18,800 bases of DNA from an uncultured Clostridia bacterium (GTDB lineage: Bacteria > Bacillota > Clostridia > Christensenellales > Aristaeellaceae): assembly GCA_934643535.1 (NCBI GenBank), contig CAKUCE010000022.1, forward strand, positions 1 through 18,800, given 5' to 3'. Of the stretch, positions 7,161 through 13,164 are shown in pieces (position 1 is the first letter of the stretch; the number at the start of each line of letters is the position of its first letter). The position numbers were made by a program, and so were the translations under genes. Under the pieces are notes generated by a model that made no database searches, was not told the origin of the DNA, and was given only the letters and a program-made list of their open reading frames with translations.

Positions 7161-8249
7161 TTACGGCTGGATCAGGCTGTCCAGCGAGAAGCGGAACACG
7201 TTGTCATACTCCCGCACCACGGCGACCCGTCCCGTAAGCTCGGTCAGATTATACACCACCGACCACTGGGTCATGCTGGTGGCTTCCTCGGTCTCGGGCT
7301 GACCGATGACAGCCAGCAGGGCCATGACCTCGGCTTCGCTCATCAAGCCTTTTTTGAAGGCAAGGGTCTGCTCGATCAGATCGTAGCGGTCTTTGCCGCG
7401 CACCGGCGCGTAGGGCACGTTTTCCGTCAGGTAGAAGTTGGTCACGTAATTCTGGTCGTACACCATCCGCTGGCCGTTGGGCAGGTATTCCAGCACCACG
7501 GCCTTGCCGGAGGCGTCCGCCAGCAGGAAGTGGAAATTCGCTTCGGGCATGGAGGACTGCATATCATACTGATCCAGCAGCTCCAGCGCCTCGTCAACGG
7601 TGGCGGCGCGGTCCAGCACCAGCCGCAGGGCAACGGTGGTGGAAATTTTGTTCTTTCCCGTGTCCTGCAGCGTGGGGTCGCCCCGGAGCTTCAGCACGCT
7701 CATGGCCAGACCCTTCTCGTTCATGCCGTCCATCAGCAGGTACGGAAAAAACGCTGCCATGGAAAGGTCGGTGGTTCCGTCGCTCAGAGAACCGGCGGTA
7801 TAGCCGATCCAGCCCACATTGGCCAGTCCGATGGAACGATAGCCGTTTTCCGGCGCGGTACGGATCAGCACGGCGGTCATATCCATTTTATAGTCGAAAT
7901 TTCGGCCGTAGAGGATCTGTCCTTCCTCGCTGCTGGCGGTGAAGGCGCTGCAGCCTGCGTCCACCGCGCCCAGCGAGGCGGTTCCCCCGCTCAGCAGGGT
8001 CCTGTTCAAAAAGCGCACCATGCCTTCCACATCGGTCACGTTGGCTTCCAGCAGCGCGTCCAGTTGATAGTCGGCAGTATAATCCATGGTGTAGAGCTTG
8101 CCGTCGTTCACGTCGGTCAGGGTCGCCACGGAGGCGCGCTGCTCGTCGGTTTTCAGCCATGCGGCAGGGTTAGGGCCCTCAGCCGCGGCCATGGCGGCGC
8201 TCAGTGCCAGCAGGATGGTCAGAAGCAGAGCGATACAGCTTTTTTTCAT
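7161..8249 (-). CDS. Secreted linear-amide C-N hydrolase (Ntn, choloylglycine hydrolase/acyltransferase-like)
   Basis: The start at 8249 gives 362 residues and has GGAGG upstream; a longer in-frame frame from 8351 would begin at the promoter -35. Residues 1-23 (MKKSCIALLL, then an alanine- and leucine-rich run) are a Sec signal peptide. A pro-region of about 75 residues precedes GCSAFTA, in which Cys100 is the likely nucleophile freed by autocleavage. Arg116 and Asp119 in GRNFDY match the Arg and Asp of the family active site, and MDGMNEKGLAMSVL is a second family block. Such enzymes cleave amide bonds of bile salts, penicillin V, N-acyl amino acids or related amides. The substrate cannot be chosen; the secreted proenzyme layout is unlike the usual cytosolic bile salt hydrolase. 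It is co-transcribed with the downstream GPH symporter. Confidence 0.83.
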   Translation of the reverse strand: MKKSCIALLLTILLALSAAMAAAEGPNPAAWLKTDEQRASVATLTDVNDGKLYTMDYTADYQLDALLEANVTDVEGMVRFLNRTLLSGGTASLGAVDAGCSAFTASSEEGQILYGRNFDYKMDMTAVLIRTAPENGYRSIGLANVGWIGYTAGSLSDGTTDLSMAAFFPYLLMDGMNEKGLAMSVLKLRGDPTLQDTGKNKISTTVALRLVLDRAATVDEALELLDQYDMQSSMPEANFHFLLADASGKAVVLEYLPNGQRMVYDQNYVTNFYLTENVPYAPVRGKDRYDLIEQTLAFKKGLMSEAEVMALLAVIGQPETEEATSMTQWSVVYNLTELTGRVAVVREYDNVFRFSLDSLIQP

Positions 8250-8322
8250 CGGTTGGATTCCTCCTTCATGAATGATCGCAGAGCAGATATCCGGGGCTTG
8301 AATCGTTTCATTGACTGATTGA

Positions 8323-8351
8323 AATATACCAGAACCAGTCCAAAAAAGCAA
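8323..8351 (-). promoter_or_regulatory. Sigma-A promoter of the hydrolase-transporter operon
   Basis: On the minus strand TTGCTT (8351-8346), a 17-bp spacer and TATATT (8328-8323) with an upstream TGG (extended -10) point at the hydrolase gene. The leader would be about 65-70 nt. Confidence 0.72.
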
Positions 8352-8380
8352 TGGCGAAATCGCGGTTCCATATATATCCC

Positions 8381-8409
8381 TTGCAATTCAAGAAAGGTGC
8401 CGCTATAAT
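8381..8409 (+). promoter_or_regulatory. Sigma-A promoter of lon
   Basis: TTGCAA (8381-8386), a 17-bp spacer and a consensus TATAAT (8404-8409) lie 87 nt upstream of the lon start. No CIRCE element or CtsR heptad repeat is visible around it. Confidence 0.83.
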
Positions 8410-8416
8410 CATGGAA

Positions 8417-8477
8417 CGGCGGTTTTTGCCGCCGCGAGCGAATTTTGCTTGAAACACACGCCTGCGCCGGGCGCAGG
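8417..8477 (+). promoter_or_regulatory. Structured 5' leader of lon (two hairpins)
   Basis: Hairpin 1 pairs CGGCGG (8417-8422) with CCGCCG (8429-8434) and would sit at the very 5' end of the transcript. Hairpin 2 pairs CCTGCGC (8461-8467) with GCGCAGG (8471-8477) and ends 5 nt before the GGAGG ribosome site at 8483-8487. Whether they control stability or translation is inference. Confidence 0.5.
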
Positions 8478-8495
8478 TCGATGGAGGCATGGTAT

Positions 8496-10898
8496 ATGGA
8501 AACAACGCGCAGGGCGAGAGCCGTCTGCATGCCGGTGCTGCCCCTTCGGGGAATGATGGTATTTCCCCATATGGTGCTGCATTTTGACGTAGGCAGACCC
8601 AAAAGCGTAGCCGCGCTGGAAAAAGCGATGACCGGCGACCAGAAAATTTTTCTGGTCGCTCAGAAGGATGCGGAAAACGATGATCCCACCCGGGACGATC
8701 TTTGCCGGGTAGGCACCATCGCCGTGGTCAAGCAGGCGCTGAACCTGCCGGGCGACAGCATCCGCGTGCTGGTGGAGGGCCTGCAGCGGGCCGTTCTTCT
8801 GGAGGTATCCGAAGAAGAACCCTGCATGATGGCGGACGTTCGCCCCTCGGTGGACACCAGCCTGAAGGACAGCGCCGAAATGAAAGCGCTGGTGCGCACC
8901 ACGCAGGAATATTTTGAGCAGTACTGCCAGACCAGCATGCGCGTTTCTCAGGAAACGCTGAACTCGGTGCTGGAAGTGGAGCAGCCTGACCAGCTGGCGG
9001 ACGTGATCGCCGCCAATGTACTGACCCGTCTGGAAGACCGTCAGGCCATTCTGGAGCAGCTCAAGGCCCGGGACCGGCTGGAAGCCCTCTGCGGCATTCT
9101 GCTGCGGGAGACGGAGCTGGCGGATGTGGAAAAGCAGGTGCAGGCCCGCATCAAGAAGCAGATCGAGCGCAACCAGAAGGACTATTACCTGCGGGAGCAG
9201 ATCAAGGCCATTCAGACCGAGCTGGGCGACAAGGACGGCACCGATGTGGAAGAGCTTCGGGAAAAGCTGGAAAAAACGCCCCTGAACGACGAAGCCCGGC
9301 AAAAGGCGGAAAAAGAGCTGGAACGCCTGTCCCACATGGCCCCCGGCACGCCGGAGATCGGCATCAGCCGCACCTACGTGGAGTGGATCCTCGACCTGCC
9401 GTGGGGCAAGACCACTACGGACAATCTGGATCTGAAACGGGCCCGGCGCATTCTGGATCAGGATCATTACGGGCTGGAAAAGGTCAAGGAGCGCATCATC
9501 GAATATCTGGCCGTGCTGCGCATGAAGCAGGACATGAAAGGCCCGATCCTGTGCTTTGTCGGCCCTCCGGGCGTGGGCAAAACGTCCATCGTCCGGGCAG
9601 TGGCGAAGGCCGTGGGCCGGGAATTTGTGCAGATGTCGCTGGGCGGTGTGCGGGACGAAGCAGAGATTCGCGGTCACCGGCGCACCTATGTGGGCGCGAT
9701 CCCGGGCCGGATCATCTCCGGCATCAAGCAGGCGGGCACCATGAACCCGGTGTTCCTGTTTGACGAAATCGACAAAATGAGCAGTGATTTCCGGGGCGAC
9801 CCGGCCTCCGCGCTGCTGGAAGTGCTGGACGCGGAGCAGAACAATGCTTTCCGCGACCATTACATGGAGCTGCCTTTCGACCTGAGCAAGGTCATGTTCA
9901 TCACCACCGCCAACTCCATGGACACCATCCCCGGGCCGCTGCTGGACCGGCTGGAGATCATCGAGGTATCCAGCTACACCGAAGAGGAAAAGCTGCGCAT
10001 CGCCCGCAAGCACCTTCTGCCCAAGCAGATTCGTCAGCACGGGCTGAAGCCGGGCAGCGTCCGGATGAACGACCGGCTGCTGAAGGCCGTCATCGAAGGC
10101 TACACCCGGGAAGCCGGCGTTCGAGAGCTGGAACGGGTGCTGGCGAAGGTGGTCCGCAAAGCCGTGGTGGAAATGCTGGATGAAAACGCCGAAACCGTCG
10201 TTGTGACCCCGCAGAAGCTGCGCCAGTATCTGGGCGCGCCCCGCTTCTCCCGGGAGCAGCCGGAGAAAACCGCCTCCGTGGGGATGGTCAACGGCCTAGC
10301 CTACACGTCCGTGGGCGGCGAAATGCTGACGGTGGAATGCCTTGTCATGCCCGGAACCGGCGCTTTGCAGCTGACCGGCAAGCTGGGCGATGTGATGCAG
10401 GAAAGCGCTAAGGCGGCGCTGAGCTGGGCGCGGGCCCACAGCGAGCCCTGGGGGCTGGAAGCGGATTATTTCAAGAAACATGACATTCATATTCACGTGC
10501 CCGAAGGCGCGGTGCCCAAGGACGGGCCGTCCGCAGGCGTGACGCTGACCACTGCGCTGGTCAGCGTGCTGACGGGCATTCCCGTGCGGCAGGATATTGC
10601 CATGACCGGCGAGATCACCCTGCGGGGCAAGGTGCTGTCCATCGGCGGGCTGAAGGAAAAACTGATGGCCGCCTACCGGGCGGGTATTACAGAAGTGCTG
10701 ATCCCCGAGGAAAACGAAAAGGATTTGGAAGAGGTGGCCCCGGTGGTGAAGGAACAGCTTCACATCACTCCGGTGCAGGATGTGGCGCAGGTGCTGGAAC
10801 GGGCGCTGACCGCTCCCCTGCCCGCCGTTCCGGCGGAAGCACTCCCCCACGTCTCCTCCGGCGAATCCCGTCAGCCCACCATGATGCATCAAGGCTGA
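8496..10898 (+). CDS. lon: ATP-dependent protease Lon
   Basis: The ATG at 8496 has GGAGG at 8483-8487 with an 8-nt spacer and gives 800 residues, the usual bacterial LonA length; a TTG at 8445 in the same frame is not needed. An N-terminal substrate-binding domain (about 10-205, with MPVLPLRGMMVFPHMV) and a coiled-coil region lead to the AAA+ module, with Walker A GPPGVGKT at 356-363 and Walker B FLFDEIDK at 420-427. The C-terminal protease domain has the Ser-Lys dyad: Ser679 in PKDGPSAG and Lys722 in GGLKEK. Lon forms cytosolic hexamers that degrade damaged and regulatory proteins. It is followed 36 nt later by ysxC, a neighbour pair also found in Bacillus, and the two are probably co-transcribed. 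A structured leader precedes it; no heat-shock repressor site is evident. Confidence 0.98.
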   Translation: METTRRARAVCMPVLPLRGMMVFPHMVLHFDVGRPKSVAALEKAMTGDQKIFLVAQKDAENDDPTRDDLCRVGTIAVVKQALNLPGDSIRVLVEGLQRAVLLEVSEEEPCMMADVRPSVDTSLKDSAEMKALVRTTQEYFEQYCQTSMRVSQETLNSVLEVEQPDQLADVIAANVLTRLEDRQAILEQLKARDRLEALCGILLRETELADVEKQVQARIKKQIERNQKDYYLREQIKAIQTELGDKDGTDVEELREKLEKTPLNDEARQKAEKELERLSHMAPGTPEIGISRTYVEWILDLPWGKTTTDNLDLKRARRILDQDHYGLEKVKERIIEYLAVLRMKQDMKGPILCFVGPPGVGKTSIVRAVAKAVGREFVQMSLGGVRDEAEIRGHRRTYVGAIPGRIISGIKQAGTMNPVFLFDEIDKMSSDFRGDPASALLEVLDAEQNNAFRDHYMELPFDLSKVMFITTANSMDTIPGPLLDRLEIIEVSSYTEEEKLRIARKHLLPKQIRQHGLKPGSVRMNDRLLKAVIEGYTREAGVRELERVLAKVVRKAVVEMLDENAETVVVTPQKLRQYLGAPRFSREQPEKTASVGMVNGLAYTSVGGEMLTVECLVMPGTGALQLTGKLGDVMQESAKAALSWARAHSEPWGLEADYFKKHDIHIHVPEGAVPKDGPSAGVTLTTALVSVLTGIPVRQDIAMTGEITLRGKVLSIGGLKEKLMAAYRAGITEVLIPEENEKDLEEVAPVVKEQLHITPVQDVAQVLERALTAPLPAVPAEALPHVSSGESRQPTMMHQG

Positions 10899-10934
10899 CC
10901 CGCAGCGAACCGATCGACCAAAAGGAAAAAGAAG

Positions 10935-11600
10935 ATGGAAATTAAAACCGCCGAATTCGTCACCAGTCTGGATCAGTACCGTGAAAAGCCTCCCATTACC
11001 CTGCCTCAACTGGCGGTAGTGGGCAAAAGCAACGTGGGCAAAAGCTCGCTGATCAACTCGCTGTGCAACCGGCGCAAGCTGTGCAAGACCAGCGCTACCC
11101 CGGGCAAGACCCGGCTGATCAACATTTTTCTCATCAACGGCAGTTTTCATCTGGTGGATCTGCCCGGCTACGGCTTTGCCAAGGTGGACAAAAAGGAAAA
11201 AATGCGCTGGGGCACCATGATGGACGATTACTTCCAGCAGAGCACCTGCCTGCGGCATGTGCTGCATCTGGTAGACATCCGCCACGAGCCTACGCAGGAT
11301 GATATTGCCATGAATCAGTATTTCCGACAGATGGGCATTCCTTTTACGGTGGTCGCTACCAAAGCGGATAAAATCAGCCGCGGCGCGCGGATGAAGCAGA
11401 TCGCCCCCATCTGTCGGGCGCTGCTGGTACAGCCGTGGGAGATTCTATGCTACTCCAGCGAAAACGGGCAGGGCCGCAGCGAGCTTTTAGGCATGCTGGG
11501 CGGGCTTCTGCAAAAGCCGGACGATCCTTCTCCGGAAGAAGAACCGGAAGACGAAGAGCAGCCAGACGGAGAACCGACGCCGGACGATCCCATGGAATAG
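10935..11600 (+). CDS. ysxC: Ribosome biogenesis GTP-binding protein YsxC/EngB
   Basis: This 221-residue GTPase has all motifs of the YihA/EngB/YsxC family: G1 GKSNVGKSS (30-38), the switch I threonine region TSATPGKT (52-59), G3 DLPG (75-78) and G4 TKAD (142-145). The family acts in late assembly of the 50S ribosomal subunit in the cytosol and is often essential. The ATG at 10935 is preceded by AAAGGAAAAAG. The protein is longer than the roughly 195-200 residues usual for the family because of an acidic, proline-rich tail (about 196-221) in which 14 of 26 residues are Asp or Glu. The gene follows lon directly and ends just before a strong terminator. Confidence 0.96.
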   Translation: MEIKTAEFVTSLDQYREKPPITLPQLAVVGKSNVGKSSLINSLCNRRKLCKTSATPGKTRLINIFLINGSFHLVDLPGYGFAKVDKKEKMRWGTMMDDYFQQSTCLRHVLHLVDIRHEPTQDDIAMNQYFRQMGIPFTVVATKADKISRGARMKQIAPICRALLVQPWEILCYSSENGQGRSELLGMLGGLLQKPDDPSPEEEPEDEEQPDGEPTPDDPME

Positions 11601-11635
11601 TTTTACGATCCCTATCGTCTGGCCGGAACAGCAAA

Positions 11636-11677
11636 AGAGACGGTACGACGTGTTCGTCGTGCCGCCTCTCTTTTTTT
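11636..11677 (+). terminator. Intrinsic terminator after ysxC
   Basis: A 15-bp stem with one mismatch (11636-11650 with 11655-11669) closes a 4-nt TGTT loop and leads into a T7 run at 11671-11677. An A run at 11633-11636 on the other side lets it act weakly on the convergent spore protein transcript as well. Confidence 0.9.
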
Positions 11678-11684
11678 CAGAAGC

Positions 11685-11909
11685 TTACTTCTGGCTGCCG
11701 CTCATGGCGCGCTCGGCCTGCTCGATCAGGCGCTTGACCATGTAACCGCCGATATAACCGGCCTGACGGCTGGGCATATCGCCGTTATAGCCCTGCTTGA
11801 GATTGATGCCCAGTTCGTTGGCGATCTCAAACTTCATGTTGTTCAGGGCCTGCTTGGCCTCGGGGACCATGCCGCCGTTGTTGGTGCCGCTCTGCTGATT
11901 CTGATACAT
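11685..11909 (-). CDS. Alpha/beta-type small acid-soluble spore protein (1)
   Basis: The 74-residue protein has the two conserved blocks of alpha/beta SASPs: EAKQALNNMKFEIANELGI in the first half and GGYMVKRLIEQAER near the end. These proteins coat forespore DNA, shift it towards an A-like form and protect it from UV and heat. The protease GPR degrades them on germination, and FEIANEL (27-33) is its recognition site, with cleavage expected between Glu28 and Ile29. The start has GAGGTGAAGGG upstream. It lies 31 nt after the second spore protein gene on the same strand, so the two are probably co-transcribed in the forespore. It shows the organism, or a close ancestor, is a spore former. Confidence 0.95.
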   Translation of the reverse strand: MYQNQQSGTNNGGMVPEAKQALNNMKFEIANELGINLKQGYNGDMPSRQAGYIGGYMVKRLIEQAERAMSGSQK

Positions 11910-11940
11910 TTTCCCTTCACCTCATCAAAATATTTCCCGT

Positions 11941-12177
11941 TCATCGGGAGGTCTTTCCGCCCTGAGAAGCCATCTGCCGCTCCGCCTGTTCGATCAGGCG
12001 CTTCACCATATAGCCTCCCACGTAGCCGTTTTCCCGGGAACTCAGGTCGCCGTTATAGCCCTGATTGAAGTTGATGCCCAATTCCCGGGCGATCTCATAC
12101 TTCATGTTGTCCAGCGCGGCGCGCGCTTCGGGCACGGTGGTCTGGGTGTTCCGAGAGGAACCGCTTTGCTTTACCAT
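11941..12177 (-). CDS. Alpha/beta-type small acid-soluble spore protein (2)
   Basis: The start at 12177 gives 78 residues and has AGGAGGTG 8 nt upstream; an in-frame ATG at 12207 would place the ribosome site inside the gene and is rejected. The protein is a paralogue of its downstream neighbour with the same core: EARAALDNMKYEIARELGI with the GPR site at Glu28-Ile29, and GGYMVKRLIEQAERQM. It should bind and protect spore DNA. The two copies differ at many positions and in their termini, so this is an old duplication, not a recent one. It is the promoter-proximal gene of the pair. Confidence 0.95.
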   Translation of the reverse strand: MVKQSGSSRNTQTTVPEARAALDNMKYEIARELGINFNQGYNGDLSSRENGYVGGYMVKRLIEQAERQMASQGGKTSR

Positions 12178-12210
12178 CTTCTTTTCACCTCCTTGATGTG
12201 GGTTCAACGC

Positions 12211-12237
12211 TATTTTGGCTTTTCGGGGTCAAAATAC
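12211..12237 (-). promoter_or_regulatory. Possible forespore (sigma-G-like) promoter of the spore protein pair
   Basis: On the minus strand CAAAATA (12217-12211) resembles the sigma-G -10 (CATAMTA) at six of seven positions, and GTATT (12237-12233) resembles its -35, but the 15-bp spacer is short. The position, about 33 nt before the start codon, is right. Weak call. Confidence 0.3.
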
Positions 12238-12291
12238 CCTGACAATTCTTTGCTGAAATGCGAGGTTTTGTCGTTTCTTCCGAAATATTGT

Positions 12292-12320
12292 TTGCATGGC
12301 GCGGGCCGCTGGCTTATACT
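12292..12320 (+). promoter_or_regulatory. Sigma-A promoter upstream of thioredoxin
   Basis: TTGCAT (12292-12297), a 17-bp spacer and TATACT (12315-12320) form a good promoter. It lies about 225 nt before the trxA start, so the transcript would carry a leader of about 218 nt. Confidence 0.7.
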
Positions 12321-12544
12321 AAAGCAAGACCCGTCATCCACGCGTCTGAACGGGACGGCGGCGTACCGGAAATATGCCGGGCCGAAAACGATACGGCTGT
12401 TTTTTAGCGGCAGCGCCGGGCCGACGCAGGGATTGCGGGCGATTTCAAAAAGAGAACCGGCGAAATGGTTTCACCGGCTCTCCGACGGGATATACTTTGA
12501 AAGGAAGCCTGCCTGGGCAGGCGATGATAAAGGAGGAACCTTTC
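12321..12544 (+). promoter_or_regulatory. Long structured leader of trxA with a second possible promoter
   Basis: This gene-free stretch contains several hairpins. CGGCGTA (12359-12365) pairs with TATGCCG (12373-12379). A weak GCCG/CGGC stem before a T6 run ends near 12406. A long stem, 12452-12465 with 12469-12482, has 12 of 14 pairs around a TGG loop. GCCTGC (12507-12512) pairs with GCAGGC (12517-12522) just before the ribosome site at 12529-12536. A second TATACT at 12491-12496, with a weak TTTCAC 16 bp upstream, may be a proximal promoter. I recognise no known riboswitch class. Confidence 0.45.
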
Positions 12545-12856
12545 ATGGCTGTGACCAAGGTAAACGAACAGAATTTTCAGGCGGAGGTGCTGAGCAGCAC
12601 CCAGACCGTACTGGTGGATTTTTACGCCGACTGGTGCGGACCCTGCAAGATGCTCAGCCCCGTGGTGGATGAAATTGCCGGAGAAATCACCGGCTGCAAG
12701 GTCGTGAAGCTGAACGTGGATGAAGCGCCCAATCTGGCGGCCCGCTACAATGTCATGTCCATTCCCTCGCTGATGGTTTTCCGTCAGGGCGAGGCCGTCG
12801 ATCGTTCCGTCGGCGTTCAGAGCAAGCAGCACATTCTGAACATGCTCAAGGGCTGA
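12545..12856 (+). CDS. trxA: Thioredoxin
   Basis: The ATG at 12545 has AAAGGAGG at 12529-12536 with an 8-nt spacer and gives 103 residues, normal for a single-domain thioredoxin; a longer in-frame extension to 12374 is not supported. The active site is WCGPC at 30-34, the buried Asp25 is present in LVDFYADW, and the cis-proline is Pro74 in MSIPSL. It reduces protein disulfides in the cytosol with electrons from thioredoxin reductase, which is not encoded in this window. It appears to be transcribed alone from the promoter at 12292-12320, possibly also from a closer one. Downstream lies a hairpin-rich element and then a shared terminator. Confidence 0.97.
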   Translation: MAVTKVNEQNFQAEVLSSTQTVLVDFYADWCGPCKMLSPVVDEIAGEITGCKVVKLNVDEAPNLAARYNVMSIPSLMVFRQGEAVDRSVGVQSKQHILNMLKG

Positions 12857-12941
12857 AAACGGGACGGTGGAGGCGGCGTCCGCATAAACACACGCATGAT
12901 CGTAAAGCGTTCAAGCGTCCGCGGGCATCCGTTGCCGGAGA

Positions 12942-13110
12942 AAAGCCCTTTTGGGGAGTTGTCAGAGGGGCTGCAACAAAGGGTGCGCAGCACCGAGGAC
13001 GAGGACAGCCCCGAAGGGGCTACCGCAGTCCGAAGCCTGCGACGCGTAGCGGGACAGGCCGCAACAGTCTCTGACGAAAAAGCTCGCCGCAGGCGAACCT
13101 TTTTGACAAT
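12942..13110. repeat. Hairpin-rich intergenic element (candidate palindromic repeat or structured RNA)
   Basis: The 308-nt gap between trxA and the kinase gene has no credible ORF but dense dyad symmetry. Outer arms are TTGTCA (12959-12964) with TGACAA (13104-13109) and GTCAGAG (12961-12967) with CTCTGAC (13069-13075). Inside are GGTGC/GCACC (12982-12994), AGCCCC/GGGGCT around GAA (13007-13021), GCCTG/CAGGC (13035-13059) and AAAAAG-TCGCC/GGCGA-CTTTTT around GCA (13077-13104). The first part of the gap (12857-12941) shows nothing I can name. Whether this is a multi-copy element, an RNA, or both cannot be told from one copy. Confidence 0.5.
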
Positions 13111-13117
13111 CTGAGGA

Positions 13118-13150
13118 AAGCCGGGCCATCTGGCCCGGCTTTTCTTCGTT
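13118..13150 (+). terminator. Intrinsic terminator between trxA and the two-component system
   Basis: AAGCCGGGCC (13118-13127) and GGCCCGGCTT (13132-13141) form a perfect 10-bp stem with an ATCT loop, followed on the plus strand by a T-rich tail. On the minus strand the tail is poorer, but it may also end the kinase transcript. Confidence 0.85.
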
Positions 13151-13164
13151 TTTTTCGTATTCGT

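Noticed and set aside
5646..8318. Plus-strand open frame of 890 codons opposite the hydrolase-transporter operon
   Set aside because: It is antisense to two clear genes with signal peptide and membrane motifs; its translation is rich in His, Gln and Gly and shows no domain.
8249..8351. N-terminal extension of the amide hydrolase to 8351
   Set aside because: It would put the start codon at the promoter -35 and bury the signal peptide inside the protein.
8411..8452. Possible 13-residue leader peptide before lon
   Set aside because: Its ATG is 2 nt after the -10 hexamer, so it lies upstream of the expected transcript start and has no ribosome site.
8409..10040. Minus-strand open frame of 543 codons inside lon
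   Set aside because: It lies opposite the conserved Lon coding sequence and has no ribosome site or domain.
12211..13110. CRISPR array or tRNA in the gene-poor stretches
   Set aside because: No regularly spaced direct repeats and no cloverleaf or CCA-ended fold were found; the repeats seen are inverted and differ from one another.
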